Below, piece after piece: positions 35,180 through 42,567 of a stretch of 64,000 nt of DNA (within the stretch, counting starts at the first letter, position 1; every line of letters starts with the position of its first letter). The notes below the pieces were generated by a model. The model ran no database searches, was not told the DNA's origin, and saw only the letters and a program-made list of their open reading frames with translations. Made by a program: the position numbers and the translations under genes. This DNA is from Porticoccus sp041395745 (GTDB lineage: Bacteria; Pseudomonadota; Gammaproteobacteria; Pseudomonadales; Porticoccaceae). The DNA lies in the NCBI GenBank assembly GCA_041395745.1, contig JAWKZV010000003.1, positions 124,001 to 188,000 on the forward strand, in the 5' to 3' direction.

Positions 35180-35719
35180 TCACAACTCGGCGACGGTATA
35201 GCGAGAAGCGTCCTGATAGTCCCGTCCGCCAAAATGCTCTGCAAGGGCATCGGCCAGCATCTGGGCCCTGGGCGGCATGGAGGACGCACACCACTTCCGG
35301 GCCTGACTGGCCACTGCCTCAACAAAGGCCTCACTGGCACCGACTCCGCCGGCCAGGTTGTCGGCGCTGATCCGGAAACGGTGCGCGGCGGCATTTGACA
35401 ACATCCACTCCAGAGCCTGGGGCTTGATCTCCACCTGTTCGAAAGAGCGCTGCTGCTGCTCGGTGCGTCCGTCCGGATTGTACCAATAGCCGAAATCCAC
35501 CAGTAAACGGCGCTGCTCGCCGGCGATACACCAGTGGGAAATTTCGTGCAGGGCACTGGAAAAATAATCGTGGCGAAAAATCAGTCGGTGGTGTGAATCC
35601 TGCTGATCTGCCGGCAGATAGATGGGCTCGTCGCCACCGCCGACCAAACGCGTGTTGCAGCTTCCGGCGAACAGCCCGTTGAACACCTCGATCAATTGTC
35701 GGGAATGCGGATCAAACAC
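35180..35719 (-). CDS. epmC: Elongation factor P hydroxylase EpmC
   Basis: 179 residues. EpmC (YfcM) hydroxylates the beta-lysylated lysine of EF-P. The match to E. coli YfcM is plain: 'QLIEVFNGLFAGSCNTRLVGGGDEPIYLPA', metal-binding 'SALHEISHWCIAGEQRRLLVDFGYWYNPDGR', 'FEQVEIKPQALEW', and 'DNLAGG'. Its partners epmA/epmB and efp are not in the window. It sits 3 bases after the cyclotransferase gene. Confidence 0.94.
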   Translation of the reverse strand: MFDPHSRQLIEVFNGLFAGSCNTRLVGGGDEPIYLPADQQDSHHRLIFRHDYFSSALHEISHWCIAGEQRRLLVDFGYWYNPDGRTEQQQRSFEQVEIKPQALEWMLSNAAAHRFRISADNLAGGVGASEAFVEAVASQARKWCASSMPPRAQMLADALAEHFGGRDYQDASRYTVAEL

Positions 35720-35722
35720 TCA

Positions 35723-36202
35723 TTATGACCAGACAACATCGACCTCCTCCCGGCAGAGGGTCCGGTCAATGCGTTGCAGGTATGCTTCGGACAGGAAATC
35801 ACGCCCGGCCAGCAAATGCTCGATATACCAGCGAGCGGGACGAATACTGTTGTCGATCACAGCGGGATTGGCGACATAGGTCCAGGCGGCAATGATTCCC
35901 GCCGAGGTCTGGATCGGGAACATTTCCCGGCTGTACATGAAAGGGGTTCCCTCGTGGGGGTCCAGCTTGACGATCTCTTCAGCACAAGCCAACTGATACA
36001 GCACACCCTCCACTCGCTCACCGCGAGCATAGGTAATATTGGCACAGGCCAATTGGGCATCGCGGCGGGAGCGTTTGTTGAACCGGAGTCCGAAATCATC
36101 CAGCCAACCGGGACACAGGTCCACCACCTGTAATTCCCGATCCGCCATCCGTTGCGGGTTCATATTAGAGCCGTAAGCAAAATAGAAGCTCACAAAGTAC
36201 AC
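35723..36202 (-). CDS. Gamma-glutamylcyclotransferase-like protein
   Basis: 159 residues. The GGCT signature YFAYGSNMNPQRM stands at the N-terminus; the acid/base Glu is expected in the 'LDPHEGTPFMYSREMFPI' area. This fold releases 5-oxoproline from gamma-glutamyl amines or peptides. Substrate here unknown. It is the first gene of a four-gene run (ggct-epmC-xni-pdxB) with 0-3-base gaps. Confidence 0.85.
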   Translation of the reverse strand: MYFVSFYFAYGSNMNPQRMADRELQVVDLCPGWLDDFGLRFNKRSRRDAQLACANITYARGERVEGVLYQLACAEEIVKLDPHEGTPFMYSREMFPIQTSAGIIAAWTYVANPAVIDNSIRPARWYIEHLLAGRDFLSEAYLQRIDRTLCREEVDVVWS

Positions 36203-36346
36203 CCAAGGTATTGTGCTAGGAAATAATCGGTAGTACCTTATCTTGTATGGGAGCCTGAAAGCTGTTGGTTCCCTACTAAGGTCCCGGCCCGACCAGGACG
36301 CAGTCCGTCAGGCCCTGATCGAACTGCCCTTTGAGGAGGCTGTATT

Positions 36347-37042
36347 ATGACTACCTCAATATCTGATCACAACACGGACAACGTGATCGATCTCTTCACG
36401 GGAAAGCCTTACTCCTCCCGCTTTAACCGCCGCATCATCCGTCTCGCCCCCGAACTCGATGGTCTGGAAATGATCTATTCCAACGAGGCTCACCCCACCA
36501 AACTCTTCAGCATCAAAGTACTGTGCTGGGCGTTGCGTGCGGATGGCGAAGTGGTGGGTCTGGTGCCCTGGCTTGATGACATCATGCCCTGCACCGAAAT
36601 CAAGGACCCGCTGAACGGCCACTGGGAGGGTTATTACGACCCGGGTATCGATGAAGTGTTCTTCGAAGCCCCGATCCACAAAGTTCTGGAAGTGGAAACC
36701 GCTGCCGAATACTACGACTTCGAATGCGAAACCGACCAGGACGTGGTTCAGGAAATCCCCGACACTATTGGCACCCACGCAGTGCTCTCCAATGACGGTT
36801 TTAAAAGCATAACGCTGAAGGAGGTGGTTAGCTGGCGTTTGCTGCACGATGGCTCTGTGCTCGGCATGCTGATTGACGACGAAAAAGTGATCAGCACCCC
36901 GGTACTCCCTGGCGATGAATGTCTATATCCCGCTAGGGACGAAGAGACTTTCCGTTATTTCTTCCAGCATCACATTGCCAACAAGATCAAGGCAAAAGAT
37001 CCGGAAGCGCTGGCGGCGATCTCAATGCTAGTCGAGTCCTGA
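36347..37042 (+). CDS. Conserved hypothetical protein with two related halves
   Basis: 231 residues, no signal peptide or membrane segment, strongly acidic. I do not recognise a named family. The two halves look related: 'SIKVLCWALRADGEVVGLVPWLDDIMP' (about 57-83) and 'TLKEVVSWRLLHDGSVLGMLIDDEKVI' (about 157-183), each a W-x-L-x-x-DG-x-V-x-G unit. TTTGAGGAGG precedes the ATG. The gene stands alone between two minus-strand operons, with an 'aacggccactgggagg'-type GC-rich codon use like its neighbours, so it appears native. Confidence 0.8.
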   Translation: MTTSISDHNTDNVIDLFTGKPYSSRFNRRIIRLAPELDGLEMIYSNEAHPTKLFSIKVLCWALRADGEVVGLVPWLDDIMPCTEIKDPLNGHWEGYYDPGIDEVFFEAPIHKVLEVETAAEYYDFECETDQDVVQEIPDTIGTHAVLSNDGFKSITLKEVVSWRLLHDGSVLGMLIDDEKVISTPVLPGDECLYPARDEETFRYFFQHHIANKIKAKDPEALAAISMLVES

Positions 37043-37197
37043 CCAATATTCTGATCAGCTCTCCAAGCTGATCTGGCAGATATCCGCCCTGGATAGGTGG
37101 AGGGTTTCTGCCCCTCAAAAAACCCGGCAAGCCGTAATGACTGGGACAGGCTTTTGACCCCCTGTGTTTTTCTACTCCAGCAACCCTGAAAAAGCCC

Positions 37198-38265
37198 TTA
37201 TTCAGGGAGCCATCTGAGATGCCCGGTCACTTCTTCTCGATCGTGATAAAGCTGGCGAAAGCGTAATTCATAGCGAATACCCGCCGCCTCCAGACGACTC
37301 GCGATTCGATCCCGGCAATCCAGTACGACCTGGTAGCGCTGCTTCATCGGCAGCTTGAGGTTAAACACCGCCTCCTTACACCAGCCCTTGGCCACCCAGC
37401 GGGCAACCAGTTCCGCCACCCGCGCAGGTTTATCGGCAATATCGCTGACCAGCCACTGCACCGGCTTGCGAGGCTCGTACACAAACGCGTCACCGCGCAC
37501 ATGCTCCACCATCCCGGTGGCCATCAACTCGGGCGCCATCGGGCCATTGTCCACCGCGTACACCGTCAGGCCGCGGGCCAGCAACTGGTAGGTCCAGCCA
37601 CCGGGGGCAGCACCCAGATCCACTGCCTTGGTGCGGGCCTTCAAGCGCACCGGCCATTCGTTCGCCGGAATGAAAAAATGCCACGCCTCCTCCAGTTTCA
37701 GGGTGGCGCGGCTCGGCGCATCCCGCGGCACTTTCAGGCGGGGGATACCCATTGCCCAGGCACTGCTGTTATCCAGCTGGCTGATGCCCACCCAGGCCTG
37801 ACGTCCAGACAGGAACAACAAGTGCAGCCTCAAGTTGCTGGAGGACTTCAACAGGCCGCGCTTGGTCAGCCCCTGGCGCAATGCCCCGGTAATCTTGCGG
37901 CAAAAACCCGACAGCTCCTTGCCCTCATTGGTATCCACATATTCAACGCTGAAATCCGCGTACTTGCCCTGCCCCAGCTCAGCGGCCCTGGCCACCAGCG
38001 GTCCCACCCGGTTCTGCTCCGGCAGGTCATCCAACAGGGGGCCCGCCGCAAACCACTGGCGCACGAAGATCAGGTGCATGAAATCAAGTTTGCGCACCAG
38101 TTGCAGGGCGCCCTCGGGGTCGTGGGTGACATAACAGACCAGGGCGCTGCCATCGGTGGTTTTCACATAACCGTGGATACCCAGCTGACCGGCCAGATCA
38201 GAAATTTCTGCGGCAGCTTCCTTCTCGAAACCGGCGCGACAGTAAAGCATTAGGTGGTTCAGCAC
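37198..38265 (-). CDS. rlmM: 23S rRNA (cytidine2498-2'-O)-methyltransferase
   Basis: 355 residues. RlmM methylates the ribose of C2498 in the peptidyl transferase region. Domains: N-terminal ferredoxin-like/THUMP (about 1-170) and C-terminal Rossmann SAM domain with 'RTKAVDLGAAPGGWTYQLLARG', 'VDNGPM', 'DAFVYEPRKPVQWLVSDIADKP' and 'FNLKLPMKQRY' (K-D-K-type 2'-O tetrad). It overlaps the upstream hydrolase gene by 7 bases. Confidence 0.95.
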   Translation of the reverse strand: MLNHLMLYCRAGFEKEAAAEISDLAGQLGIHGYVKTTDGSALVCYVTHDPEGALQLVRKLDFMHLIFVRQWFAAGPLLDDLPEQNRVGPLVARAAELGQGKYADFSVEYVDTNEGKELSGFCRKITGALRQGLTKRGLLKSSSNLRLHLLFLSGRQAWVGISQLDNSSAWAMGIPRLKVPRDAPSRATLKLEEAWHFFIPANEWPVRLKARTKAVDLGAAPGGWTYQLLARGLTVYAVDNGPMAPELMATGMVEHVRGDAFVYEPRKPVQWLVSDIADKPARVAELVARWVAKGWCKEAVFNLKLPMKQRYQVVLDCRDRIASRLEAAGIRYELRFRQLYHDREEVTGHLRWLPE

Positions 38266-38897
38266 GGCAGGCTCCGGGCAAAGTCGGCCACTGCAGTGGC
38301 CACATAGTTGAGATGATTATCCTGGCTGAGCCCGGACGCCTTGCGGGGTTTCAGGTCGTGGTCGCCATCTTCCAGCCAGCACAGTTGAACTGCCGGACTG
38401 AACGCCACCGAAACCAGTTCATCGGGCTTGCCGAACGGGTCGCGACTGCCCTGAAAAATACGTGCCGGGGTCGTCATCTGCGCGAACTGTTCCACCCGCA
38501 GTTTTTCCGGTTTACCCGGGGCGTGAAAGGGAAAACCGAAACAGCAGAGTCCGGCGACGCCCAGCTCGTCCGCTATCAGGCTGGCCATGCGTCCGCCCAT
38601 GGATTTACCGCCAATCAACAACGGTCCCGGCAAATCAGTGTGTGCAGCGACGTCTCCGTACACCTCGCGCCAACAATCCAGCAGTACTGGCAGGCGATCT
38701 GGGGGACGCTTGCTGCCGCCGCTGCGGCGCTGGGCCATATAGGGGAATTCGAATCGCACCACGGTAATGCCCGCTTCCGCCAACTGCCGCGACAGGGCGT
38801 TCATGAAGTCGCTGTCCATGGGTGCGCCCGCGCCGTGGGCAAAGATCAGCGTGCCGCAGGCGCGCTCCGGCGCGCCCCGGTCGATCAGGTAATTCAT
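38259..38897 (-). CDS. Alpha/beta-hydrolase, KANL3/Tex30-like
   Basis: 212 residues. 'LIFAHGAGAPMDSDFMN' and the elbow 'LIGGKSMGGRMAS' (Ser in G-K-S-M-G) place it in the dienelactone-hydrolase-like Tex30 group; His is probably in 'EDGDHDLKPRK'. Substrate unknown. It is coupled by 4-base overlap to yheU upstream and 7 bases to rlmM downstream. Confidence 0.85.
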   Translation of the reverse strand: MNYLIDRGAPERACGTLIFAHGAGAPMDSDFMNALSRQLAEAGITVVRFEFPYMAQRRSGGSKRPPDRLPVLLDCWREVYGDVAAHTDLPGPLLIGGKSMGGRMASLIADELGVAGLCCFGFPFHAPGKPEKLRVEQFAQMTTPARIFQGSRDPFGKPDELVSVAFSPAVQLCWLEDGDHDLKPRKASGLSQDNHLNYVATAVADFARSLPC

Positions 38898-39124
38898 GCT
38901 TGTAACTGCCGGAACTGATGTCGGGTGAGGAGATTACAGCTTTCCGTAACCGGGTCAAAGGTAATCACGACTTCACCACGGGCAATCTGCCGTTTTACCT
39001 GCTCCACCTTGACCTGGAAGTCTACCTCGGCGGCACCGTAGTCGGTGGCCTCCCTGGAGACGAAGTCCTCGATCACGGCATCCAGCAATTCCGGCGAAAG
39101 GCGCTCGGGGGGAATCTCTATCAC
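38894..39124 (-). CDS. YheU family protein (UPF0270)
   Basis: 76 residues. 'MIEIPPERLSPELLDAVIEDFVSREATDYG' and 'GEVVITFDPVTESCNLL' match the YheU family closely. Small soluble protein of unknown role. It overlaps genes on both sides by 4 bases (ATGA type). In E. coli yheU also follows a hydrolase gene (yheT), so the association is conserved in kind. Confidence 0.9.
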   Translation of the reverse strand: MIEIPPERLSPELLDAVIEDFVSREATDYGAAEVDFQVKVEQVKRQIARGEVVITFDPVTESCNLLTRHQFRQLQA

Positions 39125-39918
39125 GGCGCAACCGGCTTGCGAAATTTCAGAGCCATGCGGTCACTCTCGCCGATGGCCAGGTATTTGTCCCGGTCCTGGT
39201 CTCCCAGGCGCAGGGTCGGCGGCAGCGTCCATACGCCGGCGGGATAAATGGTGCGGTCGCGGGGATTGGCGTTAATTTCACTTTTCCCTTCCAGAACAAA
39301 GCCCGCGTCACGGGCCAGTTCGATCACGTAATCCTCGGTGACATAGCCACTGGTGACCATTTGCGGGCGGCAGGTATTTTCCTTCGCCCGATGTTCCACC
39401 ACCCCGAGAATCCCGCCGGGTTTCAGCGCTCTGAAGAACAGTCTGAAGGCCTCAGCCTCGCTGTCCGAACGCAGCCAGTTGTGGACATTGCGGAAGGTCA
39501 GCACCCTGTCCGCACTGCCTTCGGGAACATCGAGCAGCTTGCGGGAAGGATCGAAAGTGGCCAGTTTCACCCGCCCGTACACCTGGGGATCAGCCGCCAG
39601 CTTGGCCTCAAAATCCTTGCGGGACAGGTCGTAGAATTCCACACCGATCCCGCTGGGGAAATGCGCCGCGTAAAACTCGCCCTCACCCACCAGCGGCGCC
39701 AGGATCTCCGTGTACCAGCCCGCGCCGGGCCAGATTTCCACCACATTCATGCCCGGCTGCACCTCAAAAAATGCCAGGGTTTCCACCGGGTGGCGCCAGA
39801 CATCCCGCGCCACAAAAGCCGCGGTGCGGTGTGCGCTGTCAAAGGGGCTTGCCTGCGCCTGCCCCACGGACAGCGCACCCAGCAAGAGAATAAGGGGAAA
39901 GAAAAATTGTCTGGTCAT
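39121..39918 (-). CDS. Exported SAM-dependent methyltransferase-like protein
   Basis: 265 residues from ATG 39916-39918 with GGGAGGTGA upstream. A signal peptide (MTRQFFFPLILLLGALSVGQAQA) is followed by a class I methyltransferase fold: 'FFEVQPGMNVVEIWPGAGWYTEIL' (motif I), 'ADRVLTFRNVHNWL', 'LKPGGILGVVEHRA'. A periplasmic SAM enzyme is puzzling because SAM is not known to be available there; the family may have another role. First gene of a four-gene overlapping operon ending in rlmM. Confidence 0.87.
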   Translation of the reverse strand: MTRQFFFPLILLLGALSVGQAQASPFDSAHRTAAFVARDVWRHPVETLAFFEVQPGMNVVEIWPGAGWYTEILAPLVGEGEFYAAHFPSGIGVEFYDLSRKDFEAKLAADPQVYGRVKLATFDPSRKLLDVPEGSADRVLTFRNVHNWLRSDSEAEAFRLFFRALKPGGILGVVEHRAKENTCRPQMVTSGYVTEDYVIELARDAGFVLEGKSEINANPRDRTIYPAGVWTLPPTLRLGDQDRDKYLAIGESDRMALKFRKPVAP

Positions 39919-40020
39919 GTCGTCACCTCCCGGAATCCCTTCATCAGATTCACAGCATGGCCTGTGTCTGGAGTATGAGCCATAATCCCCACAATACACA
40001 GCAAAGAGCATAAAAACCCC

Positions 40021-40539
40021 ATGAAACACTACCTCGTGTTGACCGTGATTGCCGATGACCGCCCCGGCATTATCGAACGTATCGCCGACGTTGTGGCCTC
40101 TGCCGGCGGCAACTGGCTGGAAAGCAATATGTCCCGTCTGGCCGGCAAGTTTGCCGGCATTCTGCTGGTGGATATTGCCGAGGACAAGCAGGCCGCGCTA
40201 CTGGCTACACTGGAACAGCTGCGCTCGATGGGGATTCGGGTCACAGGGGAACCCTGCTCGATGACCCAGGCAGCCGCGGGGGAACAACTGCTGCTTACCG
40301 TGGTGGGCAACGACCGTCCCGGTATCGTCGGTGAGATATCGTCGATTCTGGCCCGGCTGCACGTCAACGTGGAAGAACTGGACACCTGCTGCGAAGATGC
40401 CCCGATGAGTTCAGAAGTGTTGTTTCGCGCCACCGCCATCGTTCAGCTGCCTGAGGACCTGGGCCGGGATCGCCTGCAGGAAGCGCTGGAGGGAGTTTCC
40501 GCGGACCTGATGGTGGAGCTGGAATTGCCTGCCGGCTAG
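40021..40539 (+). CDS. ACT-domain regulator, GcvR-like
   Basis: 172 residues made of two ACT domains (about 1-80 and 88-170), each beginning with the ligand-binding pattern 'V..DRPGI' ('VIADDRPGIIERIADVV', 'VVGNDRPGIVGEISSIL'). This is the architecture of GcvR, which holds GcvA in check in glycine cleavage control. Also seen in PA-type 'glycine cleavage repressor' proteins of unclear target. gcvA and the gcv genes are not in the window. Divergent from the exported methyltransferase. Confidence 0.87.
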   Translation: MKHYLVLTVIADDRPGIIERIADVVASAGGNWLESNMSRLAGKFAGILLVDIAEDKQAALLATLEQLRSMGIRVTGEPCSMTQAAAGEQLLLTVVGNDRPGIVGEISSILARLHVNVEELDTCCEDAPMSSEVLFRATAIVQLPEDLGRDRLQEALEGVSADLMVELELPAG

Positions 40540-40550
40540 CGGCTGCGTTT

Positions 40551-41321
40551 TTAGCCCACCAGGCCCTGCAACAGAACACCAACACCGTAGGCCATGGCGG
40601 CGGCCACGCCGCCAATTGCCACGGTTTCCAGCCCGGAAATAAACCAGTGCTGGTCCACAAAGCGTCCCTTCATGGCGCCGACGGCAAAAAAAGCCACCAC
40701 GGTCAGCAGTGAAGACCACAGGAACGGCGACGCCACCACCCCCGGGAAAATCCAGTTGGCCACGTAGGTCATCATCGGAATGAAGCCCACCACGCAGAAC
40801 GCGACAAAGGTGGCCAGACCCGCCTTGAAGGCATTGTGGGTTTGCAGTGACAGGCCGAACTCCTCCTGTACCATGGTATCCACCCACTTTTCCCGGTCGG
40901 AAACGATCACTTCCACCGCTTCTTCCAGCAGCTCGCCCTCGAAGCCCTTGCGGGCATAGATCTGGCGAACTTCCTCCACCTCGCCTTCGGGGAATTTCTC
41001 AATCTCCTCGATTTCCCGCATGCGCACCTTCTGGCGGTGCTGGTTTTCCGCCCGGCTGCCCAGGAAGTTGCTCACCGCCATGCTGAAGCCGTCGGCCAGC
41101 AAGTTGGCAAAACCGAGGATGATGATGACCCCCGCCGACAGGCCGGCACCGGCCACCCCGGCCACCACTGCAAAGGTGGTGATGGCGCCATCGACGGCAC
41201 CGTAGATGAATTCCTTGAGATAAATCGAGTCGGGGCCCTCTTCGAGCCGCTGTGCGATAAGGTGGGGATGGTGGTGAGCCTTGAATTCCTCCAGCTCACT
41301 CAACTGGTCGTGACTTTCCAT
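40551..41321 (-). CDS. VIT1/CCC1-family transporter
   Basis: 256 residues. Membrane segments cluster at residues 35-90 and 165-255; between them lies a charged, Glu-rich helical domain (about 95-160) that in VIT1 proteins binds and gates metal ions. Blocks 'GAVDGAITTFAVVAGVAGAGL' and 'ANLLADGFSMAVSNFLG' are family-typical. Probably moves Fe2+/Mn2+ across the inner membrane. The N-terminus carries a His-rich stretch (KAHHHPH) not seen in all members. Confidence 0.88.
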   Translation of the reverse strand: MESHDQLSELEEFKAHHHPHLIAQRLEEGPDSIYLKEFIYGAVDGAITTFAVVAGVAGAGLSAGVIIILGFANLLADGFSMAVSNFLGSRAENQHRQKVRMREIEEIEKFPEGEVEEVRQIYARKGFEGELLEEAVEVIVSDREKWVDTMVQEEFGLSLQTHNAFKAGLATFVAFCVVGFIPMMTYVANWIFPGVVASPFLWSSLLTVVAFFAVGAMKGRFVDQHWFISGLETVAIGGVAAAMAYGVGVLLQGLVG

Positions 41322-41462
41322 CGTAACTCCTGGCCATTACAACGTCCGAGCGCCCCCGGATCAGAAACAAGTCACTCCGGCTAGAGCGGTCACAGCGAGA
41401 TGCGAATGACACTGGCCAAGCGGCCAACGCAGTAGCATCATAACCCACCCTGCGGCAGAAGT

Positions 41463-41936
41463 ATGGCTAACATGTTGAATATCGTCCTGTTTGAACCGGA
41501 AATCCCGCCCAATACCGGCAACATCATTCGCCTGTGCGCCAATACCGGTTTCGCCCTGCACCTGATCGAACCGCTCGGCTTCGAGCTGGACGACAAACGC
41601 CTGCGCCGGGCGGGTCTGGACTACCGGGAGTGGCAGGACGCCAAGGTGCACCCCAACTGGGAGGCCTTCGTGGCAAGCGAACAGCCCGAGCGGGTATTCG
41701 CCATTAGCACCAAGGGCCAGCGCCGTTATACCGATGTCTCGTTTCAGGCTGGTGACACCCTGGTGTTCGGGCCGGAAACCCGCGGCCTGCCAACGGAGTT
41801 CCGCGAAGCACTACCGCAGGAAAATGTGCTTCGCATTCCCATGCAACCCCAGAGCCGCAGCCTCGACCTCTCCAATGCCGCCGCGCTGATCGTCTACGAA
41901 GCCTGGCGACAACTGGGCTTTCAGGGTGCCATCTAG
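41463..41936 (+). CDS. trmL: tRNA (cytidine/uridine-34-2'-O)-methyltransferase TrmL
   Basis: 157 residues (154 if ATG 41472, MLNIVLF, is the start, as in E. coli). SPOUT-family enzyme that methylates the ribose of nucleotide 34 in tRNA-Leu isoacceptors. Motifs: 'FEPEIPPNTGNIIRLCANTG', 'RLRRAGLDY', 'FGPETRGLP' and 'SLDLSNAAALIVYEAWRQLGF' (the knot). fldB follows in the same direction. Confidence 0.95.
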   Translation: MANMLNIVLFEPEIPPNTGNIIRLCANTGFALHLIEPLGFELDDKRLRRAGLDYREWQDAKVHPNWEAFVASEQPERVFAISTKGQRRYTDVSFQAGDTLVFGPETRGLPTEFREALPQENVLRIPMQPQSRSLDLSNAAALIVYEAWRQLGFQGAI

Positions 41937-42013
41937 CCAATGGCGAAAAGGTGCAGTTCCGGAGCAATGGCCGTAAAATCATCGACCGATAATCACCAAC
42001 GCGATTAACGCCC

Positions 42014-42541
42014 ATGTCCCCAGCCCCCATCGGCCTGTTCTACGGCTCATCCACCTGCTACACCGAAATGGTGGCGGAAAAAATCTTCGCCGAACTCGGC
42101 GAAGCGCTGGTGGATCTGTATAACGTGGCGGACACCCCGGTTTCCACTATGGACGATTACGACCTGCTGATTCTCGGCATTCCCACCTGGGATTACGGTG
42201 AATTGCAGGAGGATTGGGAAAACTGCTGGCACGACCTGGATCAGCTGGACCTGACCGGCAAAACTATCGCGCTGTTCGGCCTGGGCGACCAGGTGGGCTA
42301 CCCCGAGTGGTTTCTCGACGCCCTCGGCTACCTGTGGGCCAAGGTTCGCAACCTGGGCGCCAACACCGTCGGCTGCTGGCCGGTGGACAGCTATGAATTC
42401 GAAGAGTCTAAGGCCCTCACGGAGGACGAACACCATTTTGTCGGCCTCGCCATCGACGACGAAAACCAGTTCGATCTCACCGACCAGCGCATCAAAACCT
42501 GGTGCGAACAAATCCGCAGGGAGTTCGGGCTGGACATCTAG
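42014..42541 (+). CDS. fldB: Flavodoxin FldB type
   Basis: 175 residues. The phosphate-binding loop 'LFYGSSTCYTEMVAEKI' and FMN-stacking stretches 'LGIPTWDYGELQEDWE' and 'FGLGDQVGYPEWFLDALG' are complete. Long-chain flavodoxin carrying single electrons; the S-T-C-Y loop is typical of FldB rather than FldA. mnmC starts 26 bases later. Confidence 0.92.
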   Translation: MSPAPIGLFYGSSTCYTEMVAEKIFAELGEALVDLYNVADTPVSTMDDYDLLILGIPTWDYGELQEDWENCWHDLDQLDLTGKTIALFGLGDQVGYPEWFLDALGYLWAKVRNLGANTVGCWPVDSYEFEESKALTEDEHHFVGLAIDDENQFDLTDQRIKTWCEQIRREFGLDI

Positions 42542-42567
42542 CAGCCCCATCAGCCCGTCGAAAAACC

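Noticed and set aside
33933..35201. 422-residue open frame opposite pdxB and xni
   Set aside because: Spans two genuine minus-strand genes and their junction; His/Gln-rich shadow.
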